Positions 1-10,940 of a stretch of DNA of 64,000 bases are shown in pieces. A program made the position numbers and the translations under genes. The stretch is from Phycomyces nitens. Its lineage: Eukaryota; Mucoromycota; Mucoromycetes; Mucorales; Phycomycetaceae. The DNA is taken from assembly GCA_022702545.1 (NCBI GenBank), contig JAHRBC010000002.1, positions 4,960,001 through 5,024,000 on the forward strand, written 5' to 3'. Within the stretch, counting starts at the first letter, position 1; each line of letters starts with the position of its first letter. Under the pieces are notes generated by a model, which was not told the DNA's origin, ran no database searches, and was given only the letters and a program-made list of their open reading frames with translations.

Positions 1-1296
1 CTGTCTACATCCGCCGCCCATGTCCCATCGTCCTCTCCCTCCTCATTGGATTCCTATCGCGCCCTTTTGGATCCTTCAGGTGTGGATGACTTTGGCGATT
101 CCACCTCTCCCACGCCAATTAACTCTCTTCTCTTTGCTGACGACGTTGCCATTTTTGGTTCCGTTCCTGACGTTCAGAAAATGTTGGACCTGGCCGCAGC
201 CCACTCTCTGGAACTCGGTTACCGTTGGAGTCCATCCAAATGTGCATTTGTGTACCAAAACTCCCGCTCCCACTCTCCTCCCTCCCTCTCCCTGTATGGT
301 GAGCTACTCCCTGCAGTGGATGAGTTTATCTACCTTGGCATGCCATTCCGGAGTAAGGGAATTCATTCCCTCCATTGTAACCCATCGTCGAGCTGGTACC
401 CTTGCTGCCATGGCCACAATGCACGCCGTTGGTGCCTGCCGTTCTGGTTTCTCTCTGCTCTTGAGCTCTCGGTTATACCGAACGTTCATCCGTCCCAAGT
501 TCGAGTATGGCCTGGCCATTGCCCCACTCCTAGAAAAGGATTTCAAGGCCTTGGAACTGATACAAGATAAGTGTCTTCGCATGATAGTTGGGGGCATGCC
601 ACGTCCTCCACTATTGTGTTGAAGCACATCTGTAATATACCCAGCATGAGATTCCGCAAGGATATCCTTGTTACCAAGTTCTGCCTTCGGGCCCGTACCC
701 TTCCTTCCCGCTGTCTCCTTTCTCTCCTCCACCAACACCACCGTTCCCATTCCTCCCTTGTCCCGCTGAGCAACCATCCATTCCTTCTCGATATGCCAGT
801 TTCCCTCAACGTACGTAGCATCAACGCCATACAAAAATACCTTGACTCCTGTCGAGTGTCCCTTTTCGCCACCTTCCTCTCCAACACCACCCAAGTCTTG
901 ATCCAAGCATGTCGCCCTGACCTTGGGGTTGACCCAATCCTGTTCCTCCCTGCTTCCCGAGTAGAACGTGGTCGCCTTGTTCGTTGGCGAATGGGTTGGC
1001 TACCCGGAAACCCTCGTTCATGTGCATGTGAGACAGACCACACCTCTCGCCGTCATCTTGCCATCTGCCCTAGGATCCCATCAGAACTCCTTGCTTCCCT
1101 CCCCATCCCTCCCTCTCCTGTGAATCATCCCATTGATTTTGCCATCTCCTCCCTCCCTTCCTCTTCCTCGGCCCCATGTCCGCCATACTGGGTGCCATTG
1201 CTCACCATTCTCTGGCACATCGATCAATTGTGCAACCCTGATGGGGAGTACTCCCACGAGAAGAGCCATGGTGCTTTGTGGCATGCTGCTTAGCAT
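1..1296 (+). pseudogene. LINE (non-LTR) reverse transcriptase, 3' fragment (LINE-1)
   Basis: C-terminal part of a non-LTR retrotransposon ORF2, cut by the left window edge. The RT catalytic motif reads FADDV near 130-150 within the context NSLLFADDVAIFG. The reading continues through three frames: frame 1 to about 355, frame 2 from about 350 to 600 (thumb-like part with SRLYRTFIRPKFEYG), then frame 1 again to 1293, so there are two frameshifts. The far C terminus carries RLVRWRMGWLPG followed by a Cys/His cluster (C-x-C...H...H...C), which I recall as common in LINE proteins of Mucorales. It differs from LINE-2 and LINE-3 in this window, which have YADDV and a zf-RVT tail. Identification as a LINE RT is firm; clade is not assigned. 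Confidence 0.85.
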
Positions 1297-1604
1297 TTTT
1301 TTTTATTTTATTTTATCCTTTTCTAGTTCTCTTCGCGCAGGAAAAGTTGTCTGTCTGTTCTCCTATCTCCTCCCTTCCACTGTTACAACTATTTCACAGC
1401 TGCGAAGTGGAGAGTAGGGTCCAGCTTTCATCTTAGTACTGTTAGCTCACTACATTTTCTCTACTTTTTTTGTCTTCTTTTTGCTCAAGAGACTTTTTTG
1501 TTTCCCTTCCATTAGTTCTTGAGATGCTATATGGTCTATAGACTGCCAGCAATCATATCTCACAATAAAACATAATATTTAACCTCGGACAAATCGACTT
1601 TTGA
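1297..1604. other. Non-coding 3' flank of LINE-1
   Basis: T-rich stretch directly after the LINE-1 stop, with a possible poly(A) signal (CAATAAAA near 1563-1570). It probably holds the 3' UTR of LINE-1. No gene seen. Confidence 0.4.
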
Positions 1605-2803
1605 TGATTGACACGGGTGTTGTAGGATTTCCAGCTTTGCCCACTTCTCTCCATTTCACATGACTTTTCCAAGGTCTTCCCTGCTAGAAAGCGTGACGTA
1701 GCATCCTGATCAACTTGGCAACGTCACCTTTCTCCATTTGCAAGTCACCTTATTTCTCATATCTCCCTTTTCTCCGCACTTCTTTGATTTTCCATATTTG
1801 TCACCCTCGCTCTCATTTCAAATCCCTCCTATCCATTTCCATATTTATCCATTGTACACTATTTTTGTCATCTACCTTCCCTTCCCTTCTCCCCACGTTG
1901 CTGTCTGTGCGCACTTATCTTTCTCTTCATGTTATCTACCTCTTTACACCCTCTCACACATCGGCACTTCATTTTATTCATACCCCTTCATATCTCTATC
2001 CCTTCTCTCACACTGCTCACTTTATCATATTACTGTTATCCATATCTTCATACTTCATATTTACATTGTCTTCGCACATTTTCATATCTCATTTTGTCTT
2101 ATCATATTTGTCCTCCATTTTTATATTATCACCTTCACTGTATATCCCATTTTCTCATACTATCATATCTTATTTTGTCTTATCATCTCATACCTCTCCC
2201 CCCAAAGTCATTATTATCCTTATCCATTATCTCATATACTGTTCTATTTTTCATTCACACACCCAATTCCTATATTTTATTATTAATCAATTCATCATTT
2301 ATCACTAAGTAACATTTTACGAAGTCTATATAAGAGACCAAAATTTCAATCAATAAACATTATCAGTTATCTCTCTCTTATTTTTCGTCCCTGAATTAGT
2401 GAATTGTCTTGTATAGAAATTCCTAAACATACTTCATGCCAAGATTGATTTTTCTTTTCATCCAATTCCCTTTTCCGTCCAAATCTGTATCTTCCCAGTA
2501 CCTTGCTGTCAACTTTAATAATTGTCCTGAGTGAAATTATCTAGTTCCCCTCTCCTATTATATCTCTTCCTCCCTGTTTCCATTGCTGTCAAGAATATAT
2601 CTAACTGTCCCGAGCGAAGTTCATATATCTCTGCCTATTTCTTCATTTTCTCTTCTTTTGTCCTCTTGCTGTCTTTGAATTGCGGTTCTACCCCCGTTAT
2701 ATTCATTCTTTATCGCACTCTCGTTATTGTCAATGTGAGGTATTCAATTTACTATATTTTTCTGACTCGTTTTCACTCACAACAAACTCAACATGCGTCA
2801 TGA
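1605..2803 (+). repeat. LTR-like repeat, unit A
   Basis: First of three head-to-tail repeats. It starts near TGACACGGGTGTTGTA and ends in CTCAACATGCGTCA, so the two ends are imperfect inverted repeats (TGAC...GTTG / CAAC...GTCA). It holds a TATA-like box (TCTATATAAGAG near 2326) and a CAATAAA signal near 2351, like an LTR promoter/poly(A) unit. The plus strand is strikingly pyrimidine-rich (1730-2300), so open frames there are composition artefacts. No protein-coding internal region lies between units A, B and C. Calling it an LTR is inference from the termini and promoter signals. Confidence 0.55.
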
Positions 2804-3748
2804 ATGACACAAGTGTTGTAAAATTTTCAAGCAACGACCACCAACCCTCAATTTACTAAGTGACTTTGAAGTTTTTACCTTGGGATAGTCGAAGACGTCA
2901 CCTTCCCTTGGGACATGCAAGGCATGATCCGATCTCTTGGAATCATTTGTCTACGTCAACAACCCCGTTGAGTTCTAAATGTTTTCCCCTTTCTTTTCCT
3001 TTGATTTATATTTCCTTTTTCATTTGCTTCCCTCTGCATTGCACTTGTTCCTTTCGCACTTCTTGATATTACTCTTTTTGTATACTTCCTGATAGTGCAT
3101 TTATCTCTTGATGTTTAGTTTCCTTTTTGTTTTCCTTTCGAGTATTTCCTTTTGTGATTATGCCCAAAGAACTGTACACTCTTCTCAATAATCATCATTT
3201 AGCATAAGTTATATCTAGATTGTCACTACGTGCACAGTTGTCAATTAGTATAAAAGAGCTCCATTTTTCACTCAATAAAATACATTCAGTTTTCTCTCTA
3301 TTTCTTTTGAACATCGTCCCTGAACTTGAGCTATTATCCTGCGGGAAATACTAAGTTGCACACTGTTAGAATCTACAAGTACTGTCTCATCGTTTGTCTG
3401 TTGTCTGTTTGTCTGTTTGTCTGTTATCTGTTTGTTCGTTTGTCTGTTTGTCTGTTTGTCTGTTTGTCTGTTTGTCTGTTTGTCTGTTTGTCTGTTTGTC
3501 TGTTTGTCTGTTTGTCTGTTTGTCTGTTTGTCTGTTTGTCTGTTTGTCTGTTTGTCTATTGTCCATTGTCTGTTTACCTGTCCGTTTACCTGTCCGTTTG
3601 CCTGTTTACTGTCTTTATCTATTTCAAGTCCTGTCTGATTGTCAAATTCTTCTTGTTGGATTGTCCTGAGCAAAATCACAAGAATACAATATATATTATT
3701 TATATATTCTGACCTGTTGCACCACACACCATAACTCAACACGCGTCA
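2804..3748 (+). repeat. LTR-like repeat, unit B
   Basis: Second repeat. It starts TGAATGACACAAGTGTTGTA and ends CTCAACACGCGTCA, the same ends as unit A. It has a TATA-like box (AGTATAAAAGAG near 3246) followed by CAATAAA and the phrase ATCGTCCCTGAA, which is also present in unit A. The central parts of A and B have diverged strongly. It contains the octanucleotide array listed separately. Confidence 0.55.
3393..3610. repeat. Microsatellite (TGTCTGTT)n
   Basis: An 8-bp repeat of TGTCTGTT, nearly pure from about 3439 to 3556 (about 14-15 copies) and degenerate on both sides. It creates long low-complexity open frames on both strands (LFVCLSV on plus, QTNRQTDK on minus) that are not genes. Confidence 0.9.
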
Positions 3749-4018
3749 TGAAATTGACACAAGTGTTGTACATTTTGTAGCTTTGCCTACTTTCACAAGC
3801 AACATCATCCTTTTCCAGACTGCCTTGCTAGAAAGAGTGATATTGTGTCTAGTCAATATGACAACATCACTCATATCGCATCACAAGTCACTTTTCATTT
3901 TTATACCTCTTTATATTTCCATCTTTATCTCCCATTATCTGCATTTCAATTCTTACTCTTGTATCTACTTTTTGTTATCTATTTCATTTTTCTCTTTCTC
4001 CATGTTCTTATCTGTACA
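3749..4018 (+). repeat. LTR-like repeat, unit C (5' part)
   Basis: Third repeat. It begins TGAAATTGACACAAGTGTTG and matches unit A through the GCTTTGCC, CTTTTCCA and TTGCTAGAAAG blocks. It is interrupted at 4019 by the IS630-like transposon. Its continuation should resume at 24587, but only a short T-rich stretch there is compatible. Confidence 0.5.
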
Positions 4019-4020
4019 TA

Positions 4021-4130
4021 CTGGTTTTTTACCAAATTTTGGCAGGCTGGTCAATATCAATTGTCAGTCATGTCAATCTTTATTGGTGGATTTGTCAATC
4101 TTATTGGCATACTTTCTAATAGTTATTAGT
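4021..4130 (+). repeat. Left TIR of the IS630-like element
   Basis: Matches the reverse complement of 24477-24586 over about 110 bp with a handful of mismatches; the outer ~65 bp look identical. It contains short direct sub-repeats of GTCAATCTTTATTGG, possible transposase-binding sites (inference). Confidence 0.85.
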
Positions 4131-4552
4131 AATGTAGAAAATAAGGATATAAAAATCAACCTATTCAGAAAACTTGCATTACTTTCGAGACCCAGATACT
4201 TATTGTTTTCATTCCTTGCTTTTCTAAAAGATAAAATTAGTACTTTTAATTGAAAAGAGGATTTAATTTATTAAGTACTATGTGTTCCGGGTTGAATTGG
4301 GTTTATTGATTTATTAAAAGAACCAACTGTGAAAACAGTTAGATAAGAATGACAAAATAGTTCTAAGACATACCAAATATAACTTGTTGGTTAATATAAT
4401 ACAATAAAGTGGAACAATAATATAGTCAAGGAAAGGGGGAGAAAAGAACAATAGCGACTAAGATTCAATTTAACAATAACAGAAATTTACAGAGAATTGA
4501 AACCTGTCAAATCACAATCGATCTGAATTAACCCAATATCCAGGTACTTCAT
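4131..4552. other. Non-coding leader of the IS630-like element
   Basis: AT-rich sequence between the left TIR and the DIRS-A insertion. I see no gene or recognised motif. Confidence 0.4.
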
Positions 4553-4889
4553 TACGTACATTGACGAAGACAAAGACGAAAATGTGGTAACATGCTCCAA
4601 GAGCCGCGCTTTATTTTCCTTTTATAGATAAAAAAATAGTAATAAAAAATAAAATCGTATCCTAAACCCTCATTTCCCTTTATACCTTCAAAAGACTTAT
4701 TCAGCTCGATTTTTTGGTATACAAAGAATAAGAATAAAGGGGGGTTAAGAATAAACTGATTATAAGATATAGAAATAAAAAACAAATTCAAAGAAAAAAT
4801 AATTTTTAAATGGGTAGCTGATTTCTCAGCCAAGAAAACCAAGTAGGGTGGGTTGTTACCACATTTTCGTCTTCGTCTTCGTCAACGTA
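4553..4889 (-). repeat. DIRS-A 3' inverted terminal repeat and outer ICR arm
   Basis: 4590-4690 is nearly identical to the reverse complement of 14815-14930 (shared CATGCTCCAAGAGCCGCGCT and the following AT-rich tract), so it is an inverted copy of the 5' leader. The ends of this block, about 4556-4592 and 4852-4889, are themselves inverted repeats (TTGACGAAGAC-type), the outer pair forming terminus and ICR arm. Confidence 0.8.
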
Positions 4890-5137
4890 CACTGCAAAAA
4901 ATATACACTTTCATTTAGAGATATTTCAGTGGAATTAAAGGTACAAGTGTATCAAAATTGAACTCAATAAACTTTTTTATTTTCAACTGCGCCAGTAGTT
5001 TTCAGTCTGTTCTATTGGATAATAAATATGATTTACCTTTTGGTCGTTACATTTGTGTTATAAAAACTATAAAAAAAAGCATATTTTCAAATGGTTACCC
5101 TTTCCTGTTAATTTTTTTAAATACAAAACAACTCAAA

Positions 5138-8100
5138 ATGTCTTTTTACTCAAGCAACGAAGTTGAATGCAAGTGCTCTGTATGCTCACCAACTGGCAGA
5201 ACATTCGAGCTGGTATCAGCCCAAACATATTGCAGACATGTTGCTGATGATATTTTGCAAAGATTACAAAGACAGGATTCATGTATGTACAGACACAAAT
5301 AATTTTTTGGCGGAAATTTAATAATATTATATAATATAGCATTGGTCCCTGAAGCAATGGCCATGAATGTGAATGGCAATGGCAATGCCATGGAGATTGA
5401 GACCAACATCATTGTTGAGACTCATGTTGAATGTATGTATATAATTTTATTAAAAGCTTTTAACTAATTGTTGTCTATAATATTTTGGTTTTATAGCCCA
5501 TGAAGAAATGCCAAGCTCACCTTTTGCTGAAGTTGACAATGATGCTGAGAGTGTGGAATCCGTGAATTCTGATACCTTTGAAGAGGAATATGAGACAATT
5601 GAAGGTTAGTAAAATCGCAAAATATTTTAAAAAAAATATCAGAGATATTAATTCAATAAATTAAATAGACCAATCCTTTGTCTTTGATATGCCAACCAAC
5701 CCGACCCATCTATTCATTGCCTCCTTTGCTGCGTTCTTCATCTCCAAATACGTTGTCAACTCAGGTGGTGTCATATTGATCAAGTTCATTAATGAGGTTT
5801 TGGCTCAATTTGGGCAATCGTTCCACCTGCCATTGAGTCTGAATGCCCTCTACAATATGACGGGGTTGAATTCAGTAACAAAAGGAGTCCAACGTTATGT
5901 GGCCTGTGGTGAATGCCACAAGATATATTCCGAGTCCAAGATGGTTCCACAGTGCTGTACTTTCAGAAAGCTTTCCGGAAATATGTGCGAAAATGAGCTT
6001 TTCTTGGGGTCATCCAGTAGCTTGGCTCCACCAAAAAGGGTGTACATGTACAACTCAGTCACAAACACCTTGTCTTCTCTCTTCCGCCGTCCTGAATTTG
6101 AGCGCATGGTCAACCATTGGAGATTCAGACAGCAAGTTCCAGACACACTGTTTGATATCTACGATGGAGCAAAGTGGGGTGCACTGAAAGACCGAAACGA
6201 TGAACAATTTGTAGCCCATGAGCGGTCTCTGATGCTCACATTGAATATTGATTAGTTTCAGCCTTTTGATGGGGTTGCTTATTCTTGTGGAGCGATCTAC
6301 CTTTCAATCAATAATTTGCCAAGAGAGGAGAGGTACAAGAAGGAGAACGTAGTACTTGTTGGTTTGATGCCAGGTCCGAAAGAAGCAAGAACAAGTGAAA
6401 TCAATCACTATTTGGCCCCTCTTGTTGTCGAACTCAAGAAATTGTATGGTGGTATCATTATGCCGACCTTCCATTGTCCTTCTGGTGCTCTTGTTCGTGC
6501 AGCTCTTCTTTTGGTTGCTTGTGATATTCCTGCAGCTCGCAAAACATGTGGATTTACATCCCATGCCAGTACAAACGCCTGCCACAAGTGTAATCACAGG
6601 TTTTCTCGCCTTCCTGGAAATGCTGGAATGGACTATTCTGGGTTCGTCTTCTCAGAGTGGGTGGCTCGAACAGATATTGAAAACCGTCAACATGCTGCTG
6701 CCTGGAAGAGTGCGTCAAGTGATACTGAACAGAAGAGGATGGAAAGAGAGAATGGTGTCCGCTGGTCGGAACTCCATAATCTTGAGTACTTTAATGTAGT
6801 CGAGTGCACCATTATTGACCCAATGCATAACCTCTTTCTGGGAACCGCGAAACATATGATGGAGAAGTGGAGATCAGCTGGCCTGATTACCAATAGACAC
6901 TTGACAGAAATGCAGCAACAGGCTGAGACCATGGTCCTTCCCCCAGACTTCATGCCACTAAGAAAGAAAATTGGAAAGGATTTTCCTTTCATGAAGGCCG
7001 ATGAGTGGAGATCTTGGTGCCTGGTGTACTCCCCTGTTCTTTTGCTGGGTCGTTTACCACGCAAGAATCTGGACAACTGGATGTGCTTTGTGAATGGGTG
7101 CAGATACTTGGCAAGACCGAGCATATCCAAAGATGAATTGGCTGAGGCCCACTACTGTCTGGAGTTGTTTGGCCGTCAATGTCAGAACATATACGGCACA
7201 GAATTCATCTCACCTAATATGCATCTGCATCTTCATCTGCAAGAAACGATCCTGAACTTTGGGCCGGTATATGGGTACTGCTTATTCAGCTTTGAACGAT
7301 ATAATGGTATCTTGAAAAGCTACTCCACAAATAAGAAAGATGGCTTTGAGGGAACCTTTATGAGAAAGTACCTTGAGGATATATTCAAAGTTGATCTTGC
7401 CCGTGGAATCTTGCCATTTGTTGAAAACGAATCGCACACTTCTTTGATTTCTGAACTTGTCCATATTGCTCCTGCTGTCACCATCCCCACTACGCCATAC
7501 ATTCCTTTCTCTCCTGCTGGATTCCACCTGAAGAACTTCCTTGACTCCGCCAAACGCAATATATTTGGTGTCAAAGGCAATGAACCACTGCCACCATCTG
7601 CCTTTCCTCTTGCTCTTGGCAACCACATGCCAATGAAAGAAGAAGAGTATGCCCACCTGCTTGAGTTCTACTGCACGTCATATGGTGATGATCAAATAAG
7701 AGGATATCGAGATGCAGTTTTTGGGGAGACATTCATCAACAACATGATCCAGAAGATTCCTTCCATCAATCTTCTTGGCCAGGTTTATAAAAGTTGCAAT
7801 GGTAGAGCCAACCGCGGATCATATATACAAGCCTTATTTGGTGAGAACAATGACCGTGGGATTAGTGCCTTCACTGGCCAAATTCAATACCTTTTTGCAA
7901 ATGCCATCTTTGATCCAAGAACTGGCCAATTTGATCAGCATGTTTTTGCATACATTAAGTGGTACCGGACAGCAAGCCAAGATGTAAGAAGTGGACAAGA
8001 TGTAGAGCTGTGTGAGACGGCATTTACCAGAGGCGATTACCAAAACATTCTGCCAGTACACCGTATTCTGTTGTCAGTTGCCATTGGAGAGCATATAACA

Positions 8101-8157
8101 GAAAGTGGAAACATTAAGATGCTCATTGTCCCTTTACTTAGAAAAATATACGCATAA
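5138..8157 (+). pseudogene. Tnp2-family transposase of CMC1 (one in-frame stop)
   Basis: Predicted exons 5138-5282, 5340-5432, 5497-5604 and 5669-8157, joined by GT-AG introns of 57-64 nt. The sum is 945 codons and the frame closes exactly (944 aa). Exon 1 has a Cys motif NEVECKCSVC followed by VSAQTYCRH; exons 2-3 are acidic. The large exon carries Tnp2/Transposase_21 hallmarks: LTLNID-x-FQPFDG (first acidic site), SCGAIYLSINNLP, GLMPGPKEA, the zinc cluster CGFTS...ACHKC, DPMHNLFLGT (second acidic site) and LFSFERYNG (Glu). One stop, TAG at 6253-6255, replaces the Trp found in CMC2 and CMC3 at ID-W-FQPF. The product would cut CMC ends in the nucleus; with this stop CMC1 probably needs a helper. 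Confidence 0.85.
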
Positions 8158-8263
8158 ATATATATATAATACCATTTTTTTTACTATTAACATAATCAAA
8201 AATATTGGGAATATATGGCTTGGATAAATAAGATAGAGCAAAATAGAACAAAATAGAATATAT

Positions 8264-9501
8264 TTAATTATTTTTTACAGCCCATTGAGGGAGTGGGACT
8301 GCTAAATCAACAGGCAGTTCAGCTTCTTTCACAGCTGCAACACGCTTCAACAATCAGGCTGCTTTCTTCTTCAAAGACTGGGAAGCAAAATCATCAACCA
8401 TGTCCAGGAACTTTTGGAGCTATATTATAATAATTAAGTATATTTAATTTTTAATATAAAGAATAATATTTAAATATATATTACCTCATCACTTCTCCAG
8501 CTTGGTCGGTAAGCTGTGAGCTGATCTTCACCATCAGTCTCATCATCTGACATTGCGGCCTTTTGCAACACCTTGACACAGTCAGACTTTCCCATCTCTC
8601 GGTCAATCCGTTCTTTATACTTGGCATATGCACCAGAACGACGTCGAAGAAGCTAGATATTTATTTCATCAATTTAAATTAAACTATATTTATTAAAGTG
8701 ATTGCCCAAAACTTACTGCCACACCACGCTGATGCCTTCTAGATGCTAATCGTTTTTTATCCGCAGCCTCTGGAGATCTGCGAAACTGACACACCTGATT
8801 GCAGAAATGGTTTTTAACCATTCTGGCAAGATCGCTTGTTGCGACCCCAACAGAAGCTTCCTGGTTTCTCAGGTTGGCAATCAATACCATGGCCAAACCA
8901 TGGTTGTATCCACCCTTAAAGTAGCTGGTCAGGCACCACCCTGGTTTCGCATCATTTTCAGCTTCTTTTAAAGGATCAATGTGTTTAGAATCTGGCTTTT
9001 TCAAGTAACCATTGATCATTTTCTATGAATAAAGCATTTAATATATTTACCATCACTATGTTTTCTAACAAAACTTACAGATATCTGACGATGTCTTTTT
9101 CCAGGAACATGATTCTCCTCCAAAAGGGATCGAAAATCTGGCATCCTCTGGATCTCTACTGCCGTGTTTTGGCTGACTGGAGTGGTGCTGATGACTGTCT
9201 GGGCATCAACAATCTCCTTTACTGTTTGCTCCAAACGGGTGATTAAACCTTTGGAGTCCCCAACAATAGTCATAATCATTTTTATTTGATCAGCAAGACT
9301 ATTGATATTTGCATTGGTTGAATGCAACAAGGTGAGAACAGGATCTTCTAGTCCTTGAAAGTTATGAACAACTTCTGGTACTGGGCTAGTAGCAGAAATT
9401 AGAGGTGCTTGCATGCTACTATTGTTGGCCATTGCACTACGGGTAATAGCAGCAAACATGGGATTGTTCACTGAAATTCGGGAGGGGTCAAAGTTGTACA
9501 T
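8264..9501 (-). pseudogene. CMC1 gene B: conserved accessory protein (one in-frame stop)
   Basis: Convergent to the transposase. Predicted exons (minus strand) 9079-9501, 8717-9022, 8485-8652 and 8264-8419 give 141, 102, 56 and 51 codons, i.e. 350 aa. The splice phases and exon sizes match CMC3 gene B exactly. The N terminus has a Ser/Thr/Ala-rich start and a putative coiled coil (SLADQIKMIMTIVGDSKG, residues ~65-110). The middle exon contains DLARMVKNHF and a basic run KKRLASRRHQ. The third exon ends with MSDDETDGED and RPSWRSDEL. An in-frame TGA follows KKKAA in exon 4, in a position compatible with an original CGA. I do not recognise a named family; a DNA-binding TnpA-like role is inference from gene context. 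Confidence 0.7.
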
Positions 9502-9867
9502 TTTCTACAAATAAATCAATATCAATTAATATAAATAAATATGCTGGTATATGTGTATATACATACAAGTAAAAAGAGCAAGTAAGAGAGGTTGGTTTGG
9601 TTTGTTTGAGATGATATTTAAGAGAATTTTTCTACTTCTTTAATAAGATCAAAACGTCTTTTCAACTCAGAGAAGTATAAACATTGGATACACAAATTGG
9701 CATCTTCTTTTGGATTTTTTGATTTACCAATCATATTTTATTTTACAATCCAGACATCTTGGCCAGAGTCTTTTTTTTTCCTTTTTCTCCTTCTTTTCCT
9801 CTCTTATTATTTTTGATACTCAATACACGGTAAGTTTTTTTTAATATATTTTTTATTTTTACTGACT

Positions 9868-10095
9868 ATGGGACTTGATTATAGAGGGTATATTCTCCCT
9901 TTGTTTCTACTTGAAAGACTAAACAAGACATGCAAACGTAAGATATCATTATGCCTAGTACAAGTACTCACCATCTTTCTATACTCTGCTTTCCTATTAT
10001 CCTTACTTACTCTGGTCTTGGCTCTTGAAAAATATTATGGTAAATATATATAAAATATTATTTTTTGTTTTACAGTTACTAAATATCTGTTATAG
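9868..10095 (+). CDS. Possible small spliced ORF, hydrophobic product (CMC1 right arm)
   Basis: ATG at 9868; exon 9868-10039, intron 10040-10075 (GT-AG, only 36 nt), exon 10076-10095 ending in TAG. This would give 63 aa with a hydrophobic stretch around residues 28-53 (for example FLYSAFLLSLLTLVLAL). CMC3 has a small spliced hydrophobic ORF at the equivalent place (30887), but the two sequences are not obviously alike and the intron here is very short, so it may be chance or an untranslated spliced leader. Confidence 0.25.
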
Positions 10096-10508
10096 ATTCT
10101 TTTGGCTCATCTCTCATTTATACTGCCATGTTGTGGCCGATGATATAAAGTAAGTTATTTTAAAACAAGTCTCTTATACTTTCAGCATACATTATACTAA
10201 CTGTGGTACTTCAAAACAGGACCAAAGAGTATAAAATGTTTGTTATGATACCTGTAAGTACCGCAATATATATATTTTACATTTTGATGACTATATTCTA
10301 ATGGACTCTTTATTCTAGAGTATAAAATATAGCACTGGACAACTCCCTGAGTATACTTCGTTTTGCCCAAGATCTGGCCGTGAGTATTTATTTACAAATA
10401 CAAATAGATACAGTAGCTCTAGTAAAGAAATCAATCGTATGATTATAGCCCCCACCTAGAGAATATTTTTTATGAAACAAATAAAAACAAAATGATTATT
10501 CAGCCAAA

Positions 10509-10615
10509 ACGCTTCTTTAAAATCTACACTTTCCCCATAATTGTGTATCATGAACTACACTTTCTCCATAATCGTGTACCGTAAACTACACTTACTCTTC
10601 ATTGTCTATTATAAA
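10509..10615. repeat. Subterminal tandem repeats of CMC1
   Basis: About three imperfect ~34-bp units built on CTACACTTTCYCCATAAT followed by YGTGTA. The core TACACTTTC also occurs at the extreme left end of CMC1 (about 4903-4912). Subterminal repeats are typical transposase/accessory-protein binding sites in CACTA elements. Confidence 0.6.
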
Positions 10616-10940
10616 TTAATTAATAAATAATATTATGAAATGGAGAAAGTGTATGTGCTGAGGTGGTACCCAATTCTTAATCTTTTTTTATAACAAATGA
10701 AACTCAAAATGGATTTTACTGACCACATAAGCTTGGAGTACAAGTGTTTACACAGAGTACATATTATGGATTGTATATGACAGACTAAAGAACTCTATTG
10801 TGGTGTGACAGGTAAAGGGTTTCTTTATGATCTCAAGCTTCTTTCTACCTGTTATTATTAAGCTAGGTATCATGATGGTAATTAGAGTAAAACCATATAG
10901 AAATCAATGATTTAAACATAATATTCCCACTCTTTCTACC

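Noticed and set aside
304..1043. Minus-strand ORFs opposite LINE-1
   Set aside because: Antisense shadows of the RT fragment.
1715..2312. Three overlapping plus-strand ORFs of 127-197 codons
   Set aside because: Pyrimidine-rich low-complexity sequence; products are runs of Ser, Phe, Ile and Leu with no domain, lying inside an LTR-like repeat.
3272..3742. ORFs with LFVCLSV or QTNRQTDK repeats on both strands
   Set aside because: Translation of the TGTCTGTT microsatellite.
4553..4889. Independent mini-element with its own inverted repeats
   Set aside because: Its position, its inverted copy of the DIRS-A leader and the matching arrangement in DIRS-B show it to be the 3' terminal repeat and ICR arm of DIRS-A.
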